Positions 8,754 through 18,164 of a stretch of 45,415 nucleotides of DNA are shown here, one piece after another. The stretch comes from Chloroflexota bacterium (GTDB lineage: Bacteria > Chloroflexota > Anaerolineae > Anaerolineales > UBA4823). The translations under genes and the position numbers were made by a program. The first letter of the stretch is position 1; every line of letters begins with the position of its first letter. The notes under the pieces were generated by a model. The model saw only the letters and a program-made list of their open reading frames with translations, was not told the origin of the DNA and did not search any database. The stretch covers positions 1 through 45,415 of the forward strand of contig JAUWPO010000003.1 in assembly GCA_030611505.1 (NCBI GenBank). Reading direction: 5' to 3'.

Positions 8754-9750
8754 TACCCGCCCCAGAATCCTTGGGATTCCAAATCGTTATCTTACGTTGG
8801 CAATAATAGTATTGGGCATATTTGCCGCTCGTGTTTATGCACCTGTTTTGCCACATATCCAGGTAGCACCTGAACGTTTATCACACCAACCATTATTCAC
8901 ATTACCTGTTATTGGTCCTTTCTATTTGACAAATACCATGACAGCGATGGTCATCGCAGATATTATTCTACTTCTGATTACTTTTGCGGTTTGGAAAGCA
9001 GTGAAAAGCGGCAGTTTAGTACCCCAAGGATTTTCCGGGGCGATAGAAGCCTTTATCGAAGTGTTATACAATATGACCGAATCCACTGCAGGAAAGTGGA
9101 CAAAAAAAATTTTTCCTTATTTTGGCGCGATTACCCTTTTGGTCCTAGTCGTCAACTGGACGGAATTAATTCCAGGTGTGGATACAATCGGGATTTTAGA
9201 GCCTGTGGTAGAGCATGGGAATCCAATCGAACAGGTCACGAGCAATATATACACTTTAATACGACCTGAAGGTGGAACAGATAGCGATCATGCTGCAGGT
9301 TTTACGCTCATAGGTTTTGTGCGAACACTTTCAACCGATTTAAATTTTACAGTTGCACTGGCATTAATTTCAGTGTTCATGACTCAGGTGATCGGTTTTC
9401 AAGCACTCGGACCGGGCTACTTCTCAAAATTTATAAACATTTCTGCTCTTTGGAACGTATTTAATAAACCAATGGGGATTATCGATTTTGCCGTTGGTTT
9501 GCTTGAGATCGTGTCAGAAATTTCAAAAATACTCTCTTTCTCCTTCCGGTTGTTTGGTAATATTTTTGCTGGTACCGTTTTACTTTTTGTAATTGGTACC
9601 TTGGTGCCCGTATTAGCTCCCTCGTTATTTTTGATGTTGGAAATATTTGTTGGTTTGATTCAAGCGTTCGTATTTGGTATGCTCACTATGGTATTTATGT
9701 CTCTGGCAACAAAGGGTCATGGAGATCATGAGGAACAGCACGACCATTAA
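8746..9750 (+). CDS. atpB: F0F1 ATP synthase subunit a
   Basis: 334 aa, GTG start; ISKILSFSFRLFGNIFAGTVLLFVI contains the conserved subunit a Arg. Confidence 0.95.
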   Translation: MNNTRPRILGIPNRYLTLAIIVLGIFAARVYAPVLPHIQVAPERLSHQPLFTLPVIGPFYLTNTMTAMVIADIILLLITFAVWKAVKSGSLVPQGFSGAIEAFIEVLYNMTESTAGKWTKKIFPYFGAITLLVLVVNWTELIPGVDTIGILEPVVEHGNPIEQVTSNIYTLIRPEGGTDSDHAAGFTLIGFVRTLSTDLNFTVALALISVFMTQVIGFQALGPGYFSKFINISALWNVFNKPMGIIDFAVGLLEIVSEISKILSFSFRLFGNIFAGTVLLFVIGTLVPVLAPSLFLMLEIFVGLIQAFVFGMLTMVFMSLATKGHGDHEEQHDH

Positions 9751-9850
9751 TATGGTAAATGATTTCTTGAGATACCCATAAATTTTTAATAGGAATTATC
9801 AATAGTCAGTTATTTACAAAGATTAATAAAAGGAGGTTAATTAGAAGACA

Positions 9851-10078
9851 ATGGATGCAGCAGCAGCAAAACTCATCGGAGCAGGCATAGCCATGCTTGG
9901 CACAATAGGTGCTGGATTAGGAATTGGCATCCTTGTAAGTGGTGCAGTTCAAGGAATTGCTCGCAATCCAGACGCAAGCGGCGATGTACAAACGAATATG
10001 ATTCTAGGGATTGCTTTTGCGGAAGCGGTCGCTATTTATTGTTTGGTTGTCGCACTCTTGATCCTATTCGTTGGTTAA
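9851..10078 (+). CDS. atpE: F0F1 ATP synthase subunit c
   Basis: 75 aa hairpin protein; GAGLGIGILVSGAVQGIARNPDA...GIAFAEAVAIYCLVVALLILF; RBS aaaggagg upstream. Confidence 0.97.
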   Translation: MDAAAAKLIGAGIAMLGTIGAGLGIGILVSGAVQGIARNPDASGDVQTNMILGIAFAEAVAIYCLVVALLILFVG

Positions 10079-10110
10079 CATCGTAAAAACAAAAGAAAAG
10101 GAGGTAGGTT

Positions 10111-10845
10111 TTGGAAGCACTAGGCCTTAACCTGGGATATCTCTTAGTTCAGATCTTAAACTTTGCACTTGTCTTTATTGTCTTGCGTGCCTTTGTGTTC
10201 AAGCCGATAATGGATTTACTTGACAAACGCCGCAAATCCATTGCTCAAGGCTTACAGGATGCCCAAGTAGCAGCGGAAGCGCGCGCTAATGCGGAAAAGG
10301 ATGCGCAGGAGATATTAACAAAGGCACAGGCTGAAGCAAATCAAAATATTCGGGAAGCGACTGAAAGAGCGGAAGTTGTTAGTAAAGAAATCATGGCTCA
10401 AGCTGAATCCGATGCTGCAAAAGCGCGCGAAGCAGCCTTAGCCGATGCCGGTTTGGAACGTGACCGGATGCTGGCAGATGTCCGCGGTCAAGTCGCAGCA
10501 CTTGCTATGGCTGCGACTCATAAACTGATAGGCGATGCTTTGGATGAAAAACGCCAACGTGCCCTCATCGATGAATTCTTCTCAGGTGTCAAGTCCGGAG
10601 AAGTTGTCGTGTTAGAGGATACCGGATTGAGTGGAGCTTCGGCTGAAATTATTAGTGCTCTACCGCTTACCGAAGAAGAAAAAGAAATTGTCAGGCAAGA
10701 CATAACATCAAAAACAGGCAGTCAGACTGTCACATTTCGGGTTGACCCGTCCATACTCGGTGGATTGGTCGTTAAAGTTGGCGATAAAGTCTTAGATGGT
10801 TCCGTGTCTGGACAACTCGAGTCGCTCCAACAAAGTTTATCATAA
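10111..10845 (+). CDS. atpF: F0F1 ATP synthase subunit b fused to a delta C-terminal-like domain
   Basis: 244 aa, TTG start after an AAAGGAGG RBS; N-terminal TM plus b coiled coil (FKPIMDLLDKRRKSI); C-terminal LTEEEKEIVRQDI...VDPSILGGLVVKVGDKVLDGSVSGQLESL resembles the delta subunit C-terminus. Confidence 0.88.
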   Translation: MEALGLNLGYLLVQILNFALVFIVLRAFVFKPIMDLLDKRRKSIAQGLQDAQVAAEARANAEKDAQEILTKAQAEANQNIREATERAEVVSKEIMAQAESDAAKAREAALADAGLERDRMLADVRGQVAALAMAATHKLIGDALDEKRQRALIDEFFSGVKSGEVVVLEDTGLSGASAEIISALPLTEEEKEIVRQDITSKTGSQTVTFRVDPSILGGLVVKVGDKVLDGSVSGQLESLQQSLS

Positions 10846-10916
10846 CGCAGATTCGAAATTCGTTTGGTGAGTCTCAGTTTTAAATACGTATTACTTTATT
10901 TGAATAATATAAAAAT

Positions 10917-10947
10917 GCTCAGGGAGATGTAAGTTCCTGGGCGTTTT
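10917..10947 (+). terminator. Putative intrinsic terminator of the F0 operon
   Basis: GCTCAGG (10917-10923) / CCTGGGC (10936-10942) stem with one G-T wobble, followed by GTTTT. Confidence 0.65.
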
Positions 10948-10961
10948 CCTGTACTATTTTT

Positions 10962-12551
10962 ATGGAACAAAATGACCGAACCAGGGGATCGACTGTCAGG
11001 CTTGAGGATATTATGGAGTCTCTGCCTGAAAAAGAATATTCGGCGGATTTAAACATCATAATTACAGGAGTGACACCAGATTCGCGGCGCGTTAATACCG
11101 GCGTTTTATTTGTCGCTGTCAAGGGGGGGACAAATGATGGTCATGATTTTATTCCAGATGCAATCGAACGAGGGGCAAGCGCTGTAATTGGGACTCAAGT
11201 GATTCAAGATTGCGATGTCCCATATATTCGCGTCTCAGACAGCCGCTTGGCGCTTGCTAATGCATCAGCGGCTTATCATGGTTTTCCATCCCGCAAGCTG
11301 GTAATGATTGGGATAACAGGAACGGACGGTAAGACGACGACGGCTAATTTAATCTTTAATATACTTCAGACTGCCGGCTTTCAAACCGGTATGATTTCAA
11401 CAGTCAATGCCGTGATCGGCGAGGAAACCTTGGATACAGGATTGCATGTCACGACGCCAGATGCTTCAGAACTTCATGGCTATTTAGCCCAAATGGTAGA
11501 AACTGGCATAACGCATGTAGTCTTAGAAGCGACCTCTCATGGGCTAGCCCAACACCGTTTATCTGCATGTGATTTTGATATCGCTGTAGTCACAAATATC
11601 GCCCATGAACATTTGGATTACCACGGGACATATGAAGAATATCGTGCTACAAAGGCGCGCTTATTTACTGCATTGGAGCACGGATATCCGAAACAAATTA
11701 ATCCAGAGAGGGGTGCGGTGCTAAATATGGACGACATCTCATTCCAATACTTGTCTTCTGTTACTTCTTCCACACAAATAACCTATGGGATTAAGCAAGA
11801 TGCAGATATAAAGTCATTAAGTGTGCGGGAATCCATAAATGGTTTGGATTTTATTGTAGATGGACATGGCATTCACCACAGGTCTTTTCGTTTCCCTGTT
11901 TTCACCCCCCTGATAGGTCGTTATAACATCTCCAATTGTTTGGCTGCGATTGCAGCAACAAAAGGGATAATGGATTTACCTGGGGACGTGATCCAAAAGG
12001 GTATAAGTACTATGGCTTGTGTGCCAGGGAGGATGGAGAGAATTAAGATCGGGCAGGAATTTATTGCGATTGTTGATTTCGCTCACACACCCAATGCACT
12101 AAAAAATGCTTTAACAGCAGCTCGTGCTCTGACCGCTGGTAAGGTTATCGCAGTTTTCGGATCGGCTGGCTTGCGCGATAAGGCTAAACGCTGTTTGATG
12201 GCCGAGATTTCAGCCGAATTGGCAGACCTAATAATCTTGACTGCTGAAGACCCCAGGACAGAATCCTTGCAATTTATCTTGTCGGAAATGGCGGAAGGGT
12301 TGAAAACAAAAAATGGGGTCGAGGGCGATACTTTCTGGCGCATCCCGGACCGGGGAGAAGCTATCCGCTTTGCGGTTGAATTAGCTGAGCCGGGGGATTT
12401 GGTAATCGCCTGCGGTAAAGGGCATGAGCAGTCAATGTGCTTTGGTGAAACGGAATATGCCTGGGATGAACGGATCGCGATGACAGCAGCCTTATCTGAA
12501 CGGCTGGGGATACCCGGACCTGAGATGCCTTTTTTACCTACACATCACTAA
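10962..12551 (+). CDS. murE: UDP-N-acetylmuramyl-tripeptide synthetase family (MurE)
   Basis: 529 aa; GITGTDGKTTTANLI P-loop, EATSHGLAQHRL, FAHTPNALKNAL, EDPRTES, GKGHEQ. Confidence 0.93.
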   Translation: MEQNDRTRGSTVRLEDIMESLPEKEYSADLNIIITGVTPDSRRVNTGVLFVAVKGGTNDGHDFIPDAIERGASAVIGTQVIQDCDVPYIRVSDSRLALANASAAYHGFPSRKLVMIGITGTDGKTTTANLIFNILQTAGFQTGMISTVNAVIGEETLDTGLHVTTPDASELHGYLAQMVETGITHVVLEATSHGLAQHRLSACDFDIAVVTNIAHEHLDYHGTYEEYRATKARLFTALEHGYPKQINPERGAVLNMDDISFQYLSSVTSSTQITYGIKQDADIKSLSVRESINGLDFIVDGHGIHHRSFRFPVFTPLIGRYNISNCLAAIAATKGIMDLPGDVIQKGISTMACVPGRMERIKIGQEFIAIVDFAHTPNALKNALTAARALTAGKVIAVFGSAGLRDKAKRCLMAEISAELADLIILTAEDPRTESLQFILSEMAEGLKTKNGVEGDTFWRIPDRGEAIRFAVELAEPGDLVIACGKGHEQSMCFGETEYAWDERIAMTAALSERLGIPGPEMPFLPTHH

Positions 12552-12559
12552 TAGAGATA

Positions 12560-12886
12560 CTAATACTTATACTCTTCTCGTACAGGGCTAAAAATATCCA
12601 AGACTTTGGCTGGAGTTCCCCCGACCTGCACTTCATGATCTACTCCGCCTGGAATAATATATAAGTCCCCTGGGTGTAAGAGGCTTGTTTCGCCTCCAAT
12701 TATGAATTCCAATTCCCCTTCAAGCACTATCCCCCCTTGTTCGTGTGTGTGGTTGTGTTTGGGGAGTGTGGCGTTTGCGTCCAACTCCACAATCACCATC
12801 ATCATTTTTTCTCCCCAAAAAGTCCTCGCATGAATGCCAGTAAATAAATCCTTTTCCTCCCGGTCGGCAGGGTTGTAAAAAAACAT
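12560..12886 (-). CDS. Cupin-domain protein
   Basis: 108 aa; LPKHNHTHEQGGIVLEGELEFIIGGETSLLHPGDLYIIPGGVDHEV. Confidence 0.85.
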   Translation of the reverse strand: MFFYNPADREEKDLFTGIHARTFWGEKMMMVIVELDANATLPKHNHTHEQGGIVLEGELEFIIGGETSLLHPGDLYIIPGGVDHEVQVGGTPAKVLDIFSPVREEYKY

Positions 12887-12934
12887 CCTTTATTCTCTGG
12901 GTGTGTTTGAATAATATACGTTTGTGGATTTAAA

Positions 12935-13165
12935 TCAGGATTCCAGTACAAGACATGTCAAAGTATCAATTACACCAGGAATCGGTTGTATATCTGCTGC
13001 AATCAAGCGACCAATTCTGTGGACGTTCTCAGCCTGGATTACAGCAACGACGTCATAAGGACCGAATGTCATATTTGCATCCATTACCCCATCAATACGT
13101 CGTAAATTATTGACGACCTCCAGGATTGCTCCGGATCGTACTGTGATCATTACATACGCTTTCAT
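12935..13165 (-). CDS. Stand-alone Lrp/AsnC ligand-binding (RAM) domain protein
   Basis: MKAYVMITVRSGAILEVVNNLRRIDGVMDANMTFGPYDVVAVIQAENVHRIGRLIAADIQPIPGVIDTLTCLVLES. Start chosen at the internal Met after an RBS-like GAGGAGATG; the track ORF extends to 13222. Confidence 0.82.
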   Translation of the reverse strand: MKAYVMITVRSGAILEVVNNLRRIDGVMDANMTFGPYDVVAVIQAENVHRIGRLIAADIQPIPGVIDTLTCLVLES

Positions 13166-13188
13166 TTCATCTCCTCGGTGTTTAAGAG

Positions 13189-14082
13189 CTATTTTCTTGC
13201 GGGACGGAGAAAGATTATCCAATATATACCTGCGACAAAAATCGCGCCTCCGATAATATTCCCGATTGTTACTGGCAGCAGATTGTCGATAAGAAAAGAT
13301 TCCCAGGAGAGGGATGAATAATCAGCAGGTGTCCTGCCTATCGTGCCCCAAAATTCAGTCGTCCCAAAGTTTTTTATTAGAAGGGCAATTGGGATAAAGT
13401 ACATATTAGCAATACTGTGTTCGAAGCCAGCGGCAACGAATGCTGTGACGGGGAAGATGATGGCTGCGATCTTGTCGATTGTACTGCGAGCGCTGAAAGT
13501 CATCCACACAGCAAGACAAACCAGGGTATTACAAAGGATACCAAGTGCTATCGCTTGGATAAACCCAAGTCCGACTTTTGCCTGTGCAATATTGAGAGCT
13601 GCAGCTCCAACTGCTCCGCCGCCGAACAGGTATTGTTTGCTGATAAACACCAATAACGCTGTTCCAAAAGCACCGACAAAGTTGCCAATATAGACGACCC
13701 CCCAATTTCGCAGCAGGGCAGATGAAGAGACTTTCCCGCTTGCCCAGGCCATTACAATCAGGTTGTTCCCAGTGAACAGTTCAGCGCCTCCAACTACTAC
13801 CAGAATAAGACCCAGGCAGAAAACGAAACCTGCAAGTAGTTTGTTGAACCCAAATGGAAAATCTGTAAATAATGCAGTTGTCCCCTCCATTGTTTTAATG
13901 GGCATATCGCCTGCAATAACAGTTGTGGCAAAAACCGCACCCAGAGCAATAAAGGCACCGGCAAGTATCGCCAGTGCAAACATTGTAAGAAGTGGAGCTT
14001 CGGCTTTCCGTACGCCGATATATTCGGCTCTGGTTGCCATCTCTGACGGCAGTAAAGCATCTATATGCAGTTCAGGACTCAT
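13189..14082 (-). CDS. Formate/nitrite transporter family (FNT/FocA-like) channel
   Basis: 297 aa; AGAFIALGAVF, GGAELFTGNNLIVMAWASGKVS, LGILCNTLVCLAVWM, FEHSIANMYFIPIAL. Confidence 0.92.
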   Translation of the reverse strand: MSPELHIDALLPSEMATRAEYIGVRKAEAPLLTMFALAILAGAFIALGAVFATTVIAGDMPIKTMEGTTALFTDFPFGFNKLLAGFVFCLGLILVVVGGAELFTGNNLIVMAWASGKVSSSALLRNWGVVYIGNFVGAFGTALLVFISKQYLFGGGAVGAAALNIAQAKVGLGFIQAIALGILCNTLVCLAVWMTFSARSTIDKIAAIIFPVTAFVAAGFEHSIANMYFIPIALLIKNFGTTEFWGTIGRTPADYSSLSWESFLIDNLLPVTIGNIIGGAIFVAGIYWIIFLRPARK

Positions 14083-14541
14083 AGTGATCTAACGCTCCAA
14101 CCTACTTTTGTGAAATATCCAACGTTTGAAAGTCTAACTCTAATATGACCTTTTACAAGGGACAAAAAACACTTAGACGTTATGAATAAATCATATCTAA
14201 GTGATGATTGGTAATTTAATGCATAATGATTTAACTTAAGATAGTTATACTTATATGGTACATCATAAAGGTCGAAATCGTAATTTCTATGGTATCCTTG
14301 CGTCGATGTCTTAAGCCTCGATGGCTGATACCCAAAATTTTTTTCCTTATTCCAGTCGCCAATTACTACCTTTTACTATGTTGAGCGTTGCGCTCTCTAT
14401 AATGAATTGGGAATTCCATTTTACTGTGACATCCCAATTATATCAAGAAAAATCCTCCAGGTCAGGTGCTTATTGATTGTTCAGGGCACAGGAATTATCA
14501 ACGCGAATTTCGCTCAATAACCTGTTACGGATTCCCTTTCA

Positions 14542-16305
14542 ATGACACATACATCTTTATCAACAGAATTCAGTCTGCCTGAGAGCAGTAACACTGATCG
14601 GCGCAGTGCGGTACGGTGGATAATATCGTATGCTTTGCGGTACTGGTCTTTATTACTAATGGTATTGATCGGGGCAATAAGTAATGCGGGTCTTGCGGCT
14701 TTAGTCCCTGTGTTGATCGGTCAGGCTTTCAACGCGGTATTTGAGTCCCCTCCTAACATAAACGTACTGGTACAAATTGCCATCTTAATAGTGGTGAGCC
14801 AGATAGTACGGGGGGTACTGCAATTTGGTCGTAACTTTGGCGCCGAGTTGACTGGTCAGCGTGTGGAGCGGGATGTACGTCACGAATTATATGTCAGCCT
14901 GCTAGGAAAAAGCATGACATTCCACAGCTTACAGCCGGTCGGGGATACAATGGCACGTGCCACCAATGACGTCCGCGAGTTGAACCTTTTATTCAACCCT
15001 GGTTTGAACTTAGTAATTGGTTCAGCAGTTTTTATGTTTATGCCGTTAATAATTGCACCACGCTACCATCCGTCCTTAGTGCTAATACCCTTATTGTTCA
15101 TCGTAATTTATTACATTGCAATCTGGCAATATTTGCGCGAACTGCAACCGATCACAAACAACATACGGACAGCATTTGGGCAGTTAAACACCAGATTGGC
15201 GGAAGCAATCGATGGAATAGAGACAGTCAAGGGCATGGCTCAAGAAACCAGTGAGGTCGAACGTTTCGCAAGTATTGCGCGCCGGTTCCGAGATGCGTTT
15301 GTCAAGCAAGGGGATGTAGAAGCCCGCTTTTTACCTTTGCTTTTATTGGGAATTGCTCAAGCTTTGGCTCTCTTTCAAGCATTGATTCTGTTTAAAAATG
15401 GTTCCCTGGATGTTGGAGATGTGATTGCTTACTTTGGACTCATTCAATTATTTGGATTCCCAACTTTTGTCTCCTTATTCGCATACTCTCAGATTTCTCT
15501 GGGGATTGCCGGAGCAACTCGAATCCTTGACTTGATCAACCGTGAAAATGATTTGGATCAAAACCTGCAGGGATATTCCGGACCAATGCGAGGCGAAATT
15601 GAATTTCGAAGCGTTTCGTTTTCGTATGGAGAGAAGGAACAGGCAGTGGCAGACATCTCCTTTAAAGTTGAACCTGGGCAGACTGTAGCTTTCGTCGGTC
15701 AAACCGGCAGCGGAAAAACCACACTGGTGAAACTTGTAAACCGCACTTATGATGTGACATCGGGTCAAGTTCTTGTTGATGGCGTCGATGTTCGTGATTG
15801 GAACCTGGAAGCTCTGAGGCGCAGCATTTCCTTTATTGAACAGGATGTGTTCTTGTTCTCGCGTAAGATTTCTGAGAACATTACTTTCGGGAATCCTGAT
15901 GCGACCCAGGAAAAGATGATAGAAGCGGCACAGGCTGCGCAGGTGCACGAGTTTATTTCGTCTTTTAAGAGCGGTTACCAGACAATTATCGGAGAGCGTG
16001 GTGCGACTCTTTCTGGGGGACAGCGCCAGCGTATCGCGTTGGCTCGGGCGTTCCTCACTGATCCACGGATACTTATATTGGATGATTCGACCAGCGCGAT
16101 TGACAGCGCAACCGAAGATGAAATCCAACGTGCTATATATACTGCAGCTCGTGGACGGACAACTTTCATCATTACCCATCGATTGTCACAGATCCGGTGG
16201 GCTGATCTGATCCTCGTCATGCGTCAAGGAAAAATAGCCGCTGTTGGGACACATGAGAAGTTAATGACATCCTCAGAAGATTACCAGCGAATTTTCAGCG
16301 AGTAA
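14542..16305 (+). CDS. ABC transporter, fused permease/ATPase, exporter half A (Walker B ends in DD)
   Basis: 587 aa; [10 protein letters not shown] Walker [15 protein letters not shown] signature, [12 protein letters not shown] Walker B. Confidence 0.93.
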   Translation: MTHTSLSTEFSLPESSNTDRRSAVRWIISYALRYWSLLLMVLIGAISNAGLAALVPVLIGQAFNAVFESPPNINVLVQIAILIVVSQIVRGVLQFGRNFGAELTGQRVERDVRHELYVSLLGKSMTFHSLQPVGDTMARATNDVRELNLLFNPGLNLVIGSAVFMFMPLIIAPRYHPSLVLIPLLFIVIYYIAIWQYLRELQPITNNIRTAFGQLNTRLAEAIDGIETVKGMAQETSEVERFASIARRFRDAFVKQGDVEARFLPLLLLGIAQALALFQALILFKNGSLDVGDVIAYFGLIQLFGFPTFVSLFAYSQISLGIAGATRILDLINRENDLDQNLQGYSGPMRGEIEFRSVSFSYGEKEQAVADISFKVEPGQTVAFVGQTGSGKTTLVKLVNRTYDVTSGQVLVDGVDVRDWNLEALRRSISFIEQDVFLFSRKISENITFGNPDATQEKMIEAAQAAQVHEFISSFKSGYQTIIGERGATLSGGQRQRIALARAFLTDPRILILDDSTSAIDSATEDEIQRAIYTAARGRTTFIITHRLSQIRWADLILVMRQGKIAAVGTHEKLMTSSEDYQRIFSE

Positions 16306-16308
16306 GAA

Positions 16309-18126
16309 ATGGGATTTTTTTCAAGTTTAGATATTGAAGGCTACGATCGTCAATATACCGACAAGCAACTAGTAAGCCGCGCCGCTGAATATTTTCGCCC
16401 TTATACCCTTCAACTGATCACGGTAACGCTCTTACTTCTGGTGATTGCTCTAGCTGCTGCCGCCACCCCTCTGTTAGTCTCACGTAGCATTGATGCTATG
16501 GATGAAAATCTAACAACGTACGATATTGTTTTACTTTGTGGGGTTGTACTGCTGGCCGGAATAATAATTTGGATAGCGAATTGGGGTCGGCGAAGAATCG
16601 TGGTGCGCATGGTCGCTGATATTGTACTGGCTTTACGTATTGATGCATTCCGCGCAACCTCTGAACATGATCTCTCGTTCTTTGATGAATTTTCCTCTGG
16701 GAAGATCGTCTCCCGGATCACATCAGATACACATGAGTTTGGACAAACTGTGATTTTGATTACCGATTTGTTCGCTCAAATTGTACAAGCTGTCATTTTA
16801 GGCGCGGTTTTAGTCTCCATAAATTTGAGGCTATCACTTTATCTTTTTGCATTCTTGCCAATATTGTTTCTAGTGGCGCTCGGATTTCGGAGATTAGCGC
16901 GCAAGGTCACTCGTAGTGGAATGCGTGCAATGGCGAACGTAAACGCAACGATCAAAGAAACTGTCAGTGGGATTGTGGTAGCAAAAAATTTTCGACAGGA
17001 AACAAGTATTTTTGAGGAATTTGACCAAGCGAATAAGCAGTCATACCGTGTAAATGTTCAAAGGGGGTTAGTTCTTTCGTCGGTGTTTCCAGCATTAAAT
17101 GTTTTGGGAGGAATAGCGACTGCAATATTGTTATACATCGGAGGTATCAATGCTGCTTTGGGGATTATCTCCGCTGGGGCTTGGTTTTTATTTTTAATAA
17201 GTCTGGACCGTTTTTTCTTCCCGGTATTGAACCTTTCTGCATTTTGGGCTCAAATCCAATCCGGTCTTTCGGCTTCGGAGCGTGTGTTTGCCTTAATGGA
17301 TGTAGAATCCAATGTAGTTCAAAATGACAATTTATATGTGCCAGATCTAAAAGGGGAAATTAAGTTTCAGCATGTTTACTTCCATTATATAGATGGCGAA
17401 TCGATTTTTGATGATTTTGATCTCCATGTCTATCCTGGGGAGACCATCGCTTTGGTGGGTCACACTGGTGCTGGCAAATCTTCGATTGCCAAGCTTATCG
17501 CCAGGTATTATGAATTCCAGGGTGGACAGATCTTTATCGATGGTATAGATATTCGTTCATTTGATCTATACGATTACCGGTCACATCTTGGTATTGTCTC
17601 CCAGACACCCTTTTTATTTTCGGGGACTGTAGCAGATAATATTTGCTACACTTGTCCGAGTAAAGAAGTGTATTCCTTTATTCAGGAATTGGCGCACAAG
17701 ATTGGAGAGGGAGAGTGGTTGGGGACCTTGGCGAATGGTTTGGACACTGAAGTGGGTGAGCGAGGAGCGCGCCTCTCCATGGGACAGCGTCAATTAGTGT
17801 CTTTGATGCGTGTAATAGTACAAAAACCGGCGATATTTATCCTGGATGAAGCTACCGCAAGCATTGACCCGTTTACAGAATGGCAGATTCAACAAGCATT
17901 GGAAATGATCTTTGCAGACACAACCAGCATTTTAATAGCCCATCGTCTTTCAACTGTTAAGGCTGCTGACCGGATCATTGTGCTTGAACACGGGATGATC
18001 GTTGAAGAGGGGAACCATGAAGATTTGCTGGCAAAAAGCGGTGAGTATGCAAATTTATATAACACCTATTTTCGTCATCAAAGCTTGACCTATATTGAAG
18101 AGGCTAAGCAGCTTACATTTAAGTAA
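16309..18126 (+). CDS. ABC transporter, fused permease/ATPase, exporter half B (LSMGQ signature)
   Basis: 605 aa; VGHTGAGKSS Walker A, LSMGQRQLVSLMR signature, IFILDEATASID Walker B; 3 nt after half A. Confidence 0.93.
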   Translation: MGFFSSLDIEGYDRQYTDKQLVSRAAEYFRPYTLQLITVTLLLLVIALAAAATPLLVSRSIDAMDENLTTYDIVLLCGVVLLAGIIIWIANWGRRRIVVRMVADIVLALRIDAFRATSEHDLSFFDEFSSGKIVSRITSDTHEFGQTVILITDLFAQIVQAVILGAVLVSINLRLSLYLFAFLPILFLVALGFRRLARKVTRSGMRAMANVNATIKETVSGIVVAKNFRQETSIFEEFDQANKQSYRVNVQRGLVLSSVFPALNVLGGIATAILLYIGGINAALGIISAGAWFLFLISLDRFFFPVLNLSAFWAQIQSGLSASERVFALMDVESNVVQNDNLYVPDLKGEIKFQHVYFHYIDGESIFDDFDLHVYPGETIALVGHTGAGKSSIAKLIARYYEFQGGQIFIDGIDIRSFDLYDYRSHLGIVSQTPFLFSGTVADNICYTCPSKEVYSFIQELAHKIGEGEWLGTLANGLDTEVGERGARLSMGQRQLVSLMRVIVQKPAIFILDEATASIDPFTEWQIQQALEMIFADTTSILIAHRLSTVKAADRIIVLEHGMIVEEGNHEDLLAKSGEYANLYNTYFRHQSLTYIEEAKQLTFK

Positions 18127-18164
18127 GGACTAGAATTAAGCTGAGATAAATTTATCGATTACAG

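Noticed and set aside
13343-13693. Plus-strand ORFs antisense to the FNT gene (also 13417-13656 and 13763-14092)
   Set aside because: The minus-strand FNT protein is clearly coding; these lack motifs
15475-16179. 234-aa minus-strand ORF within ABC exporter half A
   Set aside because: Antisense to a clear ABC ATPase; no recognisable domain; fits a shadow ORF
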